Positions 24,086 to 37,995 of a stretch of DNA of 64,000 bases are shown here, piece by piece. Both the position numbers and the translations under genes were made by a program. The notes beneath the pieces are model-generated. The model saw nothing but the letters and a program-made list of their open reading frames with translations, was not told the origin of the DNA and made no database searches. This DNA is from Hyperoodon ampullatus (lineage: Eukaryota; Chordata; Mammalia; Artiodactyla; Ziphiidae), in assembly GCA_949752795.1 (NCBI GenBank), contig CATKHW010000422.1:1178001-1242000 (forward strand), given 5' to 3'. Numbering within the stretch: position 1 is the first letter of the stretch; each line of letters starts with the position of its first letter.

Positions 24086-25824
24086 ATAAGATATCACTTA
24101 TGAAGATCCTGTAAACATGGCTACACTTGAACTGAGTTGGGAAAGAGAACAGTGTCTCACATTTAGAAAACACTCTTATGCCTGCTTAAGGGGGAAGGAG
24201 AGGTGGGGTGATGCATAAAACCAGAGTTTGATATAAGCACAGGTACCGTTCCAAAAACCAACTATGGAATAGACAAGACCTACACCTTCCTCAGTGAAAG
24301 GGACTCAAAACCACATATTCCCCGCAGAGGAATATATCTGACTAGTAAGAATCTTAAAACCTATGTATTGATATGTCTCTGTAAGGGAATCAAGTGTGTC
24401 TAGACTGGCATAAACATGGCAGCGAGAATCAGCTCAAACCCACTATAAAAAGGAATTTCAAAAACAAAACAAAAAAACTTGGAAATTCTTTACAATTCCT
24501 TCAGGGTCTCTGATGAATCCTGGAATGACCCTATCTACAATGACAGCTGGATGTGGCATAAGGCTGGACACTTGGGACTGAGAGGATTGGTGAGATTGGG
24601 TGAGCAAATGCAGACCCTTTAAAGCAATAATGCATGGCACCCATTCCATGGGTCCCAACTCTCCAGGTTGAAGGGAATATTACTACAGTTATAACATGTA
24701 CGGGAAACCTAGAGAACGGACACACTGTGAATACGAAAGGTTTCTAAAACTCAACGAATAGTCCCTCTCCTGGTTCTCCGGTTTGACTTTCCATCTGCTT
24801 TACTATCAACCTCCCAACTTGGAGAGACAGCCCCTTTAACCTCCTGGTTCGCACAGGTTGCCAATTTGGCAGAGGATGAAAGGGAAGTGGGAGAACCAAT
24901 GAGAGAGTAGCTGTTAGGCCTTTGGACGGGCACATATCACTGTAATTTCCCGGCAGGAAGAAGAATTAACCAAAGTCTCAGCCACCCACCGGGAACCAGT
25001 ATAGGTCCTGAACCAAAATTTTGGACTTGCGGTCAGCTCACCAAAAACGAGTTGAATAATGGAGCTCAGGGGCACAGCAATTCACAAACTGGCCGAGTAA
25101 TAAAAGAAAACTATCATCCAAAAATCTGTTGAGGGAAGGCAATGAGGCGGACCTGAAAGCGAGGCAGAAGAGCAGGAAACAGATTTCAAGAGGTACGTTG
25201 GAATCGCCTTTAAAGCACAGGAAGAGGGGCACAACTTCGACAAAGATGCACTTGTCCAAAATGGGCGTATGCGTTTTCTCCTGAATATATTCAGGAGAAA
25301 ACGCATACGCCCTTTTTGGCCAAGCAAGCAAGCGGGCAATGCAAATCTGCACTACAAAGAAGTATCACTTCCCACCGGTCAAAAGGGACATCCACAAAAT
25401 GTGTAAAAACCAGAAAGGCAAGACAGGCTCTGGAGAAAATGGAGCCTTGATATGCTGATGGGCGGGATGTAAATTGCCAACTGCCTCTCTGGAGGAGTGC
25501 ATTGTGTTCCCTAAAACAATTAAACAACAGAGCTACAAAGCCAAGGGCACTTCAAGTCTAGGGAATATTCCTTGGGAAAACTGCAAATCAAAAAGAAAGA
25601 TCCACCCCAAAATTTAGGGCTGCACTGCTTACAAGGACCTCAACTTGGGTACACCTTAAATATCCCAGGAAATATAAAAATGGTTCAAAAAATTGTGGTA
25701 CTTACGTACGATGGAATATCCCTCAGCCATGAAATCAATGTCATAAGACCAGTAGCAGCAAAATGGGTGGATTAAGGTACGATGATTCCTAGTGAAATAA
25801 GTCACACAGAAAAAGAAACTTATC
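24086..25824 (+). repeat. Satellite monomer 13 (K type)
   Basis: The palindrome at 25251-25324 has 2 mismatched pairs. 'Ggattaaggtacg' near 25770 puts a TAA in the downstream ORF2 relic. The same change is in monomer 17. Confidence 0.95.
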
Positions 25825-27563
25825 ATAAGATATCACTTATGAAGATCCTGTAAACATGGCTACACATGAACTGAGTTAGGAAAGAGAACAGTGTGTCACA
25901 TTTAGAAAACACTCTTATGCCTGCTTAAGGGGGAAGGAGAGGTGGGGTGATGCATAAAACCAGAGTTTGATATAAGCACAGGTACCCTTCCAAAAACCAA
26001 GTATGGAATAGACAAGACCTACACCTTCCTCAGTGAAAGGGACTCAAAACCCCATATTTCCAGGAGAGGAATATATCTGACTAGAAAGAATCTTAAAACC
26101 TATGTATTGATATGTCTCCGTAAGGGAATCAAGTGTTTCTAGACTGGCATAACCATTGCAGCGAGAATCAGCTCAAACCCACTATAAAAAGGAATTTCAA
26201 AAACAAAACAAAAAAACTGGGAAATTCTTTACAATTCCTTCAGGGTCTCTGATGAAACCTGGAATGACCCTATCTACAATGACAGCTGGATGTGGCATAA
26301 TGCTGCTCATTTGGGACTGAGACGATTGGTGAGATTGGTTGAGCAAATGCAGACCCTTTAAAGCAATAATGCATGGCACCCATTCCATGGGTCCCAACTC
26401 TCCAGGTTGAAGGGAATATTACTACAGTTATAACATGTACGGGAAACCTAGAGAACGGACACACTGTGAATATGAAAGGTTTCTAAAACTCAACAAATAG
26501 TCCCTCTCCTGGTGCTCGGATTTGACTTTCCATCTGCTTTACTATCAACCTCCCAAATTGGAGAGACAGCCCCTTTAACCTCCTGGTTCGCACAGGTTGC
26601 CAATTTGGCAGTGGATGAAAAGGAAGAGGGAGAACCAATGAGTGCGTAGCTGTTAGGCATTTGGACGGGCATATATCACAGTAATTTCCTGGCAGGAAGA
26701 AGAATTAACCAAAGTCTCAGCCACCCACCGGGAACCAGTATAGGCCCTGAACCAAAATTTTGGACTTGCGGTCAGCTCACCAAAAACGAGTTGAAAAATG
26801 GAGCTCAGGGGCACAGCAATTCACAAACTGGCCGAGTAATAAAGGGCAACTATCGTCCAAAAATCTGTTGAGGGAAGGCAACGAGGCGGACTTGAAAGCG
26901 AGGCAGAATAGCAGGAAACAGATTTCAAGAGGTACGTTGGAATAGCCTTTAAAGCACAGGAAGAGGGGCACAACTTCGACAATGATGCACTTTGCCAAAA
27001 AGGGCGTATGCGTTTTCTCCTGAATATATTCAGGAGAAAACGCATACGCCCTTTTTGGCCAAGCAAGCAAGCGGGCAATGCAAATCTGCACTACAATGAA
27101 GTATCACTTCCCACCGGTCAAAAGGGACATCCACAAAATATGTAAAAACCAGAAAGGCAAGACAGGCCCTGGAGAACAGGGAGCATTGTTATGCTGATGG
27201 GCGGGATGTAAATTGCCAACTGCCTCTCTGGAGGAGTGCATTGTGTTCCCTAAAATAAGTAAAGAACAGAGCTACAGAGCCAAGGGCACTTCCAGTCTAG
27301 GAAATATACCTTGGGAAAACTGAAAATCAATAAGACAGAGCCACCCCAAAATTTATGGCTGCACTGCTTACAAGGACCTCAACTTGGGTACACCTTAAAT
27401 ATCCCAGGAAATATAAAAATGGTTCAAAAAATTGTGGTACTCACGTACGATGGAATATCCCTCAGCCATGACGTCAATGTCATAAGACCAGTAGCAGCAA
27501 AATGGGTGGATTCAGGTACGATGATTCTAAGTGAAATAAGTCACAGAGAAAAAGAAACTTATC
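25825..27563 (+). repeat. Satellite monomer 14 (K type)
   Basis: The palindrome at 26990-27063 has 1 mismatched pair. It has 'tttccaggagagg' near 26056, where most copies read 'tttcccgcagagg'. Confidence 0.95.
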
Positions 27564-29301
27564 ATAAGATATCACTTATGAAGATCCTGTAAACATGGCT
27601 ACACTTGAACTGAGTTAGGAAAGAGAACAGTGTCTCACATTTAGAAAACACTCCTATGCCTGCTTAAGGGGGAAGGAGAGGTGGGGTGATGCATAAAACC
27701 AGAGTTTGATATAAGCACAGGTACCGTTGCAAAAACCAACTATGGAATAGACAAGACAAACAGCTTCCTCAGTGAAAGGGTCTCAAAACCCCATATTTCC
27801 AGGAGAGGAATATATCTGACTAGTAAGAATCTTAAAACCTATGTATTGATATGTCTCCGTAAGGGAATCAAGTGTGTCTAGGCTGGCATAAACATGGCAG
27901 CGAGAATCAGCTCAAACCCACTATAAAAAGGAATTTCAAAAACAAAACAAAAAAACTGGGAAATTCTTTACAATTCCTTCAGGGTCTCTGATGAAACCTG
28001 GAATGACCCTATCTACAACGACAGCTGGATGTGGCATAAGGCTGGACACTTGTGACTGAGAGGTTTGGTGAGATTGGTTGAGCAAATGCAGACACTTTAA
28101 AGCAATAATGCATGGCACCCATTCCATGGGTCCCAACTCTCCAGGTTGAAGGGAATATTACTACAGCTATAACATGTATGGGAAACCTAGAGAACAGACA
28201 CACTGTGAAATCGAAAGGTTTCTAAAACTCAACGAATAGTCCCTCTCCTGGTGCTCTGGTTTGACTTTCCATCTGCTTTACTATCAGCCTCCCACCTTGG
28301 AGAGACAGCCCCTTTAACCTCCTGGTTCGCACAGGTTGCCAATTTGGCAGAGGTTGAAAGGGAAGAGGGACAACCAATGAGAGAAAAGCTGTTAGGCATT
28401 TGGACGGGCACATATCACTGTAATTTCCCGGCAGGAAGAAGAACTAACCAATGTCTCTGCCACCCACCGGGAACCAGTATAGGTCCTGAACCAAAATTTT
28501 GGACTTGCGGTCAGCTCACCAAAAACGAGTTGAAAAATGGAGCTCAGGGGCACAGCAATTCACAAACTGGCCGAGTAATAAAGGACAACTATCGTCCAAA
28601 AATCTGTTGAGGGAAGGCAACGAGGCGGACTTGAAAGCGAGGCAGAATAGCAGGAAACAGATTTCAAGAGGTACGTTGGAATCGCCTTTAAAGCACAGGA
28701 AGAGGGGCACAACTTCGACAATGATGCACTTGGCCAAAAAGGGCGTATGCGTTTTCTCCTATATATATTCAGGAGAAAACGCATACGCCCTTTTTGGCCA
28801 AGCAAGCAAGCGGGCAATGCAAATCTGCACTACAAAGAAGTATCACTTCCCACCGGTCAAAAGGGACATCCACAAAATATGTAAAAACCAGAAAGGCAAG
28901 ACAGGCCCTGGAGAACAGGGAGCCTTGTTATGCTGATGGGCGGGATGTAAATTGCCAACTGCCTCTCTGGAGGAGTGCATTGTGTTCCCTAAAATAAGTA
29001 AAGAACAGAGCTACAGAGCCAAGGGCACTTCCAGTCTAGGGAATATACCTTGGGAAAACTGAAAATCAATAAGACAGAGCCACCCCAAAATTTAGGGCTG
29101 CACTGCTTACAAGGACCTCAACTTGGGTACACCGTAAATATCCCAGGAAATATAAAAATGGTTCAAAAATTGTGGTACTCACGTACGATGGAATATCCCT
29201 CAGCCATGACGTCAATGTCATAAGACCAGTAGCAGCAAAATGGGTGGATTCAGGTACGATGATTCTAAGTGAAATAAGTCACAGAGAAAAAGAAACTTAT
29301 C
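27564..29301 (+). repeat. Satellite monomer 15 (K type, 'gaggttgaaag' variant)
   Basis: The palindrome at 28729-28802 has 2 mismatched pairs, both at its centre (atatatattc for gaatatattc). A 1-bp deletion near 29168 shifts the downstream ORF2 relic frame. Confidence 0.95.
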
Positions 29302-31041
29302 ATAAGATATCACTTATGAAGATCCTGTAAACATGGCTACACTTGAACTGAGTTAGGAAAGAGAACAGTGTCTCACATTTAGAAAACACTCTTATGCCTG
29401 CTTAAGGGGGAAGGAGAGGTGGGGTGATGCATAAAACCAGAGTTTGATATAAGCACAGGTACCGTTCCAAAAACCAACTATGGAATAGACAAGACATACA
29501 CCTTCCTCAGTGAAAGGGACTCAAAACCCCATATTTCCCGCAGAGGAATATATCTGACTAGTAAGAATCTTAAAACCTATGTATTGATATGTCTCCGTAA
29601 GGGAATCAAGTGTGTCTAGACTGGCATAAACATGGCAGCGAGAATCAGCTCAAACCCACTATAAAAAGGAATTTAAAAAACAAAACAAAAAAACTGGGAA
29701 ATTCTTTACAATTCCTTCAGGGTCTCTGATGAAACCTGGAATGACCCTATCTACAACGACAGCTGGATGTGGCATAAGGCTGGACACTTGGGACTGAGAC
29801 GATTGGTGAGATTGGGTGAGCAAATGCAGACCCTTTAAAGCAATAATGCATGGCACCCATTCCATGGGTCCCAACTCTCCAGGTTGAAGGGAATATTACT
29901 ACACTTATAACATGTACGGGAAACCTAGAGAACGGACACACTGTGAATACGAAAGGTTTCTAAAACTCAACGAATAGTCCCTCTCCTGGTGCTCCGGTTT
30001 GACTTTCCATCTGCTTTACTATCAACCTCCCAACTTGGAGAGACAGCCCCTTTAACCTCCTGGTTCGCACAGGTTTCCAATTTGGCAGAGGATGAAAGGG
30101 AAGAGGGAGAACCAATGAGAGAGTAGCTGTTAGGCATTTGGACGGGCACATATCACTGTAATTTCCCGGCAGGAAGAAGAATTAACCAAAGTCTCAGACA
30201 CCCACCGGGAACCAGTATGGGTCCTGAACCAAAATTTTGGACTTGCGGTCAGCTCACCAAATACGAGTTGAAAAATGGAGCTCAGGGGCACAGCAATTCA
30301 CAAACTGGCCGAGTAATAAACGACAACTATCGTCCAAAAATCTGTTGAGGGAAGGCAATGAGGCGGACTTGAAAGCGAGGCAGAATAGCAGGAAAGAGAT
30401 TTCAAGAGGTACATTGGAATCGCCTTTAAAGCACAGGAAGAGGGGCACAACTTCGACAATGATGCACTTGGCCAAAAAGGGCGTATGCGTTTTCTCCTGA
30501 ATATATTCAGGAGAAAACGCATACGCCCTTTTTGGCCAAGCAAGCAAGCGGGCAATGCAAATCTGCACTACAAAGAAGTATCACTTCCCACCGGTCAAAA
30601 GGGACATCCACAAAATGTGTAAAAACCAGAAAGGCAAGACAGGTCCTGGAGAACAGGGAGCCTTGTTATGCTGATTGGCAGCATGTAAATTGCCAACTGC
30701 CTCTCTGGAGGAGTGCATTGTGTTCCCTAAAACAAGTAAAGAACAGAGCTACAGAGCAGAAGGGCACTTCCAGTCTAGGGAATATACCTTTGGAAAACTG
30801 AAAATCAATAAGACAGAGCCACCAAAAAATTTAGGGCTGCACTGCTTACAAGGACCTCAACTTGGGTACACCTTAAATATCCCAGGAAATATAAAAATGG
30901 TTCAAAAAATTGTGGTACTTACGTACGATGGAATATCCCTCAGCCACGAAATCAATGTCATAAGACCAGTAGCAGCAAAATGGGTGGATTCAGGTACGAT
31001 GATTCTAAGTGAAATAAGTCACACAGAAAAAGAAACTTATC
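29302..31041 (+). repeat. Satellite monomer 16 (K type)
   Basis: The palindrome at 30467-30540 is perfect. The length is 1740 bp. A 1-bp insertion near 30758 ('gagcagaagggc') merges the two ORF2 relic frames into one longer chance frame. Confidence 0.95.
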
Positions 31042-32780
31042 ATAAGATATCACTTATGAAGATCCTGTAAACATGGCTACACTTGAAATGAGTTAGGAAA
31101 GAGAACAGAGTCTCACATTTAGAAAACACTCTTATGCCTGCTTAAGTGGGAAGGAGAGGTGGGGTGATGCATAAAACCAGAGTTTGATATAAGCACAGGT
31201 ACCGTTCCAAAAACCAACTATGGAATAGACAAGACCTACACCTTCCTCAGTGAAAGGGACTCAAAACCCCATATTTCCCGCAGAGGAATATATCTGACTA
31301 GTAAGAATCTTAAAACCTATGTATTGATATGTCTCCATAAGGGAATCAAGTGTGTCTAGACTGGCATAAACATGGCAGCGAGAATCAGCTCAAACCCACT
31401 ATAAAAAGGAATTTCAAAAACAAAACAAAAAAACTGGGAAATTCTTTACAATTCCTTCAGGGTCTCTGATGAAACCTGGAATGACCCTATCTACAATGAC
31501 AGCTGGATGTGGCATAAGGCTGGACACTTGTGACTGAGAGGTTTGGTGAGATTGGTTGAGCAAATGCAGACCCTTTAAAGCAATAATGCATGGCACCCAT
31601 TCCATGGGTCCCAACTCTCCAGGTTGAAGGGAATATTACTACAGCTATAACATGTATGGGAAACCTAGAGAACGGACACACTGTGAAATCGAAAGCTATC
31701 TAAAACTCAACGAATAGTCCCTTTCCTGGTGCTCCGGTTTTACTTTCCATCTGCTTTACTATCAGCCTCCCACCTTGGAGAGACAGACCCTTTAACCTCC
31801 TGGTTCGCACAGGTTGCCAATTTGGCAGAGGTTGAAAGGGAAGAGGGACAACCAATGAGAGAGAAGCTGTTAGGCATTTGGACGGGCACATATCACTGTA
31901 ATTTCCCGGCAGGAAGAAGAACTAACCAAAGTCTCTGCCACCCACTGGGAACCAGTATAGGTCCTGAACCAAAATTTTGGACTTGTGGTCAGCTCACCAA
32001 AAACGAGTTGAAAAATGGAGCTCAGGGGCACAGCAATTCACAAACTGGCCGAGTAATAAAGGACAACTATCGTCCAAAAATCTGTTGAGGGAAGGCAACG
32101 AGGCGGACTTGAAAGCGAGGCAGAATAGCAGGAAGCAGATTTCAAGAGGTACGTTGGAATCGCCTTTAAAGCACAGGAAGAGGGGCACAACTTCGACAAT
32201 GATGCACTTGGCCAAAAAGGGCGTATGCGTTTTCTCCTGAATATATTCAGGAGAAAACGCATACGCCCTTTTTGGCCAAGCAAGCAAGCGGGCAATGCAA
32301 ATCTGCACTACAAAGAAGTATCACTTCCCACCGGTCAAAAGGGACATCCACAAAATGTGTAAAAACCAGAAAGGCAAGACAGGCTCTGGAGAACAGGGAG
32401 CCTTGTTATGCTGATGGGCGGGATGTAAATTGCCAACTGCCTCTCTGGAGGAGTGCATTGTGTTCCCTAAAACAATTAAACAACAGAGCTACAAAGCCAA
32501 GGGCACTTCAAGTCTAGGGAATATTCCTTGGGAAAACTGCAAATCAAAAAGACAGAGCCACCCCAAAATTTAGGGCTGCACTGCTTACAAGGACCTCAAC
32601 TTGGGTACACCTTAAATATCCCAGGAAATATAAAAATGGTTCAAAAAATTGTGGTACTTACATACGATGGAATATCCCTCAGCCATGAAATCAATGTCAT
32701 AAGACCAGTAGCAGCAAAATGGGTGGATTAAGGTACGATGATTCCTAGTGAAATAAGTCACACAGAAAAAGAAACTTATC
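31042..32780 (+). repeat. Satellite monomer 17 (K type, 'gaggttgaaag' variant)
   Basis: The palindrome at 32207-32280 is perfect. The TAA in the ORF2 relic (near 32729) is shared with monomer 13. Confidence 0.95.
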
Positions 32781-34519
32781 ATAAGATATCACTTATGAAG
32801 ATCCTGTAAACATGGCTACACTTGAACTGAGTTAGGAAAGAGAACAGTGTCTCACATTTAGAAAACACTCTTATGCCTGCTTAAGGGGGAAGGAGAGGTG
32901 GGGTGATGCATAAAACCAGAGTTTGATATAAACACAGGTACCCTTCCAAAAACCAACTATGGAATAGACAAGACCTACACCTTCCTCAGTGAAAGGGACT
33001 CAAAATCCCATATTTCCAGGAGAGGAATATATCTGACTAGTAAGAATCTTAAAACCTATGTATTGATATGTCTCCGTAAGGGAATCAAGTGTGTCTAGAC
33101 TGGCATAAACATGGCAGCGAGAATCAGCTCAAACCCACTATAAAAAGGAATTTCAAAAACAAAACAAAAAAACTGGGAAATTCTTTACAATTCCTTCAGG
33201 GTCTCTGATGAAAGCTGGAATGACCCTATCTACAACGACAGCTGGATGTGGCATAAGGAGAGACACTTGGCACTGAGACGATTGGTGAGATTGGGTGAGC
33301 AAATGCAGACCCTTTAAAGCAATAATGCATGGCACCCATTCCATGGGTCCCAACTCTCCAGGTTGAAGGGAATATTACTACAGCTATAACATGTGCGGGA
33401 AACCTAGAGAACGGACACACTGTGAATACGAAAGGTTTCTAAAACTCAACGAATAGTCCCTCTCCTGGTGCTCCGGTTTGACTTTCCGTCTGCTTTACTA
33501 TCAACCTCCCAACTTGGAGAGACAGCCCCTTTAACCTCTTGGTGTGAACAGGTTGCCAATTTGGCAGAGGATGAAAGGGAAGAGGGAGAACCAATGAGAG
33601 AGTAGCTGTTAGGCATTTGGACGGGCACATATCACTGTAATTTCCCGGCAGGAAGAAGAATTAACCAAATTCTCAGCCACCCACCGGGAACCAGTATAGG
33701 TCCTGAACCAAAATTTTGGACTTGCGGTCAGCTCACCAAAAACGAGTTGAAAAATGGAGCTCAGGGGCACAGCAATTCACAAACTGGCCGAGTAATAAAG
33801 GACAACATTCGTCCAAAAATCTGTTGAGGGAAGGCAACGAGGCGGACTTGAAAGCGAGGCAGAATAGCAGGAAACAGATTTCAAGAGGTACGTTGGAATC
33901 GCCTTTAAAGCACAGGAAGAGGGGCACAACTTCGACAATGATGCACTTGGCCAAAAAGGGCGTATGCGTTTTCTCCTGAATATATTCAGGAGAAAACGCA
34001 TACGCCCTTTTTGGCCAAGCAAGCAAGCGGGCAATGCAAATCTGCACTACAAAGAAGTATCACTTCCCACCGGTCAAAAGGGACATCCACAAAATGTGTA
34101 AGAACAAGAAAGGCAAGACAGGCCCTGGAGAACAGGGAGCCTTGTTATGCTGATGGGCGGGATGTAAATTGCCAACTGCCTCTCTGGAGGAGTGCATTCT
34201 GTTCCCTAAAACAAGTAAAGAACAGAGCTACAGAGCCAAGGGCACTACCAGTCTAGGGAATATACCTTGGGAAAACTGAAAATCAATAAGACAGAGCCAC
34301 CCCAAAGTTTAGGGCTGCACTGCATACAAGGACCTCAACTTGGATACACCTTAAGTATCCCAGAAAATATAAACATGGTTCAAAAAATTGTGGTACTTAC
34401 ATACGATGGAATATCCCTCAGCCATGAAATCAATGTCATAAGACCAGTAGCAGCAAAATGGGTGGATTCAGGTACGATGATTCTAAGTGAAATAAGTCAC
34501 ACAGAAAAAGAAACTTATC
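32781..34519 (+). repeat. Satellite monomer 18 (K-to-R mosaic)
   Basis: The palindrome at 33946-34019 is perfect. K-type sequence changes to R-type between about 33200 (gaaagctggaatg) and 33400 (gtgcgggaaacc), with 'ggtcccaac' at 33346 still K-type. From there it is close to monomer 20. Confidence 0.95.
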
Positions 34520-36256
34520 ATAAGATATCACTTATGAAGATCCTGTAAACATGGCTACACTTGAACTGAGTTAGGAAAGAGAACAGTGTCTCAAATTTAG
34601 AAAACACTCTTATACCTGCTTAAGGGGGAAGGAGAGGTGGGGTGATGCATAAAACCAGAGTTTGATATAAGCACAGGTACCGTTCCAAAAACCAACTATG
34701 GAATAGACAAGACCTACACCGTCCTCAGTGAAAGGGACTCAAAGCCCCATATTTCCCGCAGAGGAAAATATCTGACTAGTAAGAATCTTCAAACCTATGT
34801 ATTGATATGTCTCCGTAAGGGAATCAAGTGTGTCTAGACTGGCATAAACATGGCAGCGAGAATCAGCTCAAACCCAGTATAAAAAGGAATTTCAAAAACA
34901 AAACAAAAAAACTGGGAAATTCTTTACAATTCCTTCAGGGTCTCTGATGAAACCTGTAATGACCCTATCTACAACGACAGCTGGATGTGGCATAAGGAGG
35001 GACACTTGGGACTGAGACGATTGGTGAGATTGGGTGAGCAAATGCAGACCCTTTAAAGCAATAATGCATGGCACCCATTCCATGGGTACGAACTCTCCAG
35101 GTTGAAGGGAATATTACTACAGCTATAACATGTGCGGGAAACCTAGAGAACGGACACACTGTGAATACGAAAGGTTTCTAAAACTCAACGAATAGTCCCT
35201 CTCCTGGTGCTCCGGTTTGACTTTCCGTCTGCTTTACTATCAACCTCCCAACTTGGAGAGACAGCCCCTTTAACCTCTTGGTTCGCACAGGTTGCCAATT
35301 TGGCAGAGGATGAAAGGGAAGAGGGAGAACCAAAGAGAGTAGCTGTTAGGCATTTGGACGGGCACATATCACTGTAATTTCCCGGCAGGAAGAAGAATTA
35401 ACCAAATTCTCAGCCACCCACCGGGAACCAGTATAGGTCCTGAACCAAAATTTTGGACTTGCGGTCAGCTCACCAAAAACGAGTTGAAAAATGGAGCTCA
35501 GGGGCACAACAATTCACAAACTGGCCGAGTAATAAAGGACAACTATCGTCCAAAAATCTGTTGAGGGAAGGCAACGAGGCGGACTTGAAAGCGAGGCAGA
35601 ATAGCAGGAAACAGATTTCAAGAGGTACGTTGGAATCGCCTTTAAAGCACAGGAAGAGGGGCACAACTTCGACAATGATGCACTTGGCCAAAAAGTGCGT
35701 ATGCGTTTTCTCCTGAATATATTCAGGAGAAAACGCATACGCCCTTTTTGGCCAAGCAAGCAAGCGGGCAATGCAAATCTGCACTACAAAGAAGTATCAC
35801 TTCCCACCGGTCAAAAGGGACATCCACAAAATGTGCAAGAACAAGAAAGGCAAGACAGGCCCTGGAGAACAGGGAGCATTGTTATGCTGATGGGCGGGAT
35901 GTAAATTGCCAACTGCCTCTCTGGAGGAGTGCATTCTGTTCCCTAAAACAAGTAAAGAACAGAGCTACAGAGCCAAGGGCACTACCAGTCTAGGGAATAT
36001 ACCTTGGGAAAACTGAAAATCAATAAGACAGAGCCACCCCAAAATTTAGGGCTGCACTGCATACAAGGACCTCAACTTGGATACACCTTAAGTATCCCAG
36101 AAAATATAAACATGGTTCAAAAAATTGTGGTACTTACGTACGATGGAATATCCCTCAGCCATGAAATCAATGTCATAAGACCAGTAGCAGCAAAATGGGT
36201 GGATTCAGGTACGATGATTCTAAGTGAAATAAGTCACACAGAAAAAGATACTTATC
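34520..36256 (+). repeat. Satellite monomer 19 (R type; first unit of hexamer copy 1)
   Basis: The length is 1737 bp because of a 2-bp deletion at 'accaaagagagtagc' (35331). The palindrome at 35683-35756 has one mismatch (aaaaagtgcg). Monomer 25 shares both, and 'gtgcaagaacaag' is shared with monomers 21, 25 and 27. Confidence 0.95.
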
Positions 36257-37995
36257 ATAAGATATCACTTATGAAGATCCTGTAAACATGGCTACACTTG
36301 AACTGAGTTAGGAAAGAGAACAGTGTCTCACATTTAGAAAACACTCTTATACCTGCTTAAGGGGGAAGGAGAGGTGGGGTGATGCATAAAACCAGAGTTT
36401 GATATAAGCACAGGTACCGTTCCAAAAACCAACTATGGAATAGACAAGACCTACACCTTCCTCAGTGAAAGGGACTCAAAACCCCATATTTCCCGCAGAG
36501 GAAAATATCTGACTAGTAAGAATCTTAAAACCTATGTATTGATATGTCTCCATAAGGGAATCAAGTGTGTCTAGACTGGCAGAAACATGGCAGCGAGAAT
36601 CAGCTCAAACCCACTATAAAAAGGAATTTCAAAAACAAAACAAAAAAACTGGGAAATTCTTTACAATTCCTTCAGGGTCTCTGATGAAAGCTGGAATGAC
36701 CCTATCTACAACGACAGCTGGATGTGGCATAAGGAGGGACACTTGGGACTGAGACGATTGGTGAGATTGGGTGAGCAAATGCAGACCCTTTAAAGCAATA
36801 ATGCATGGCACCCATTCCATTGGTCCGAACTCTCCAGGTTGAAGGGAATATTACTACAGCTATAACATGTGCGGGAAACCTAGGGAACGGACAAACTGTG
36901 AATACGAAAGGTTTCTAAAACTCAACGAATAGTCCCTCTCCTGGTGCTCCGGTTTGACTTTCCGTCTGCTTTACTATCAACCTCCCAACTTGGAGAGACA
37001 GCCCCTTTAACCTCTTGGTTCGCACAGGTTGCCAATTTGGCAGAGGATGAAAGGGAAGAGGGAGAACCAATGAGAGAGTAGCTGTTAGGCATTTGGACGG
37101 GCACATATCACTGTAATTTCCCGGCAGGAAGAAGAATTAACCAAATTCTCAGCCACCCACCGGGAACCAGTATAGGTCCTGAACCAAAATTTTGGACTTG
37201 CGGTCAGCTCACCAAAAATGAGTTGAAAAATGGAGCTCAGGGGCACAGCAATTCACAAACTGGCCGAGTAATAAAGGACAACATTCGTCCAAAAATCTGT
37301 TGAGGGAAGGCAACGAGGCGGACTTGAAAGCGAGGCAGAATAGCAGGAAACAGATTTCAAGAGGTACGTTGGAATCGCCTTTAAAGCACAGGAAGAGGGG
37401 CACAACTTCGACAATGATGCACTTGGCCAAAAAGGGCGTATGCGTTTTCTCCTGAATATATTCAGGAGAAAACGCATACGCCCTTTTTGGCCAAGCAAGC
37501 AAGCGGGCAATGCAAATCTGCACTACAAAGAAGTATCACTTCCCACCGGTCAAAAGGGACATCCACAAAATGTGTAAGAACAAGAAAGGCAAGACAGGCC
37601 CTGGAGAACAGGGAGCCTTGTTATGCTGATGGGCGGGATGTAAATTGCCAACTGCCTCTCTGGAGGAGTGCATTCTGTTCCCTAAAACAAGTAAAGAACA
37701 GAGCTACAGAGCCAAGGGCACTACCAGTCTAGGGAATATACCTTGGGAAAACTGAAAATCAATAAGACAGAGCCACCCCAAAGTTTAGGGCTGCACTGCA
37801 TACAAGGACCTCAACTTGGATACACCTTAAGTATCCCAGAAAATATAAACATGGTTCAAAAAATTGTGGTACTTACATACGATGGAATATCCCTCAGCCA
37901 TGAAATCAATGTCATAAGACCAGTAGCAGCAAAATGGGTGGATTCAGGTACGATGATTCTAAGTGAAATAAGTCACACAGAAAAAGAAACTTATC
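36257..37995 (+). repeat. Satellite monomer 20 (R type)
   Basis: The palindrome at 37422-37495 is perfect. 'Ccattccattggtccg' and 'caacattcgtcc' are shared with monomer 26. The base at 37219 is T here and C at the matching 47651. Confidence 0.95.

Noticed and set aside
28251..28610. Plus-strand frame of 119 codons, also at 31729-32088
   Set aside because: It has no ATG start and is limited to monomers of the 'gaggttgaaag' variant, where one substitution removes a stop. No domain is recognisable.
30675..31070. 131-codon frame joining the two L1 ORF2 relic frames
   Set aside because: A single-base insertion in monomer 16 caused it. It starts at TTG and is unique to that copy.
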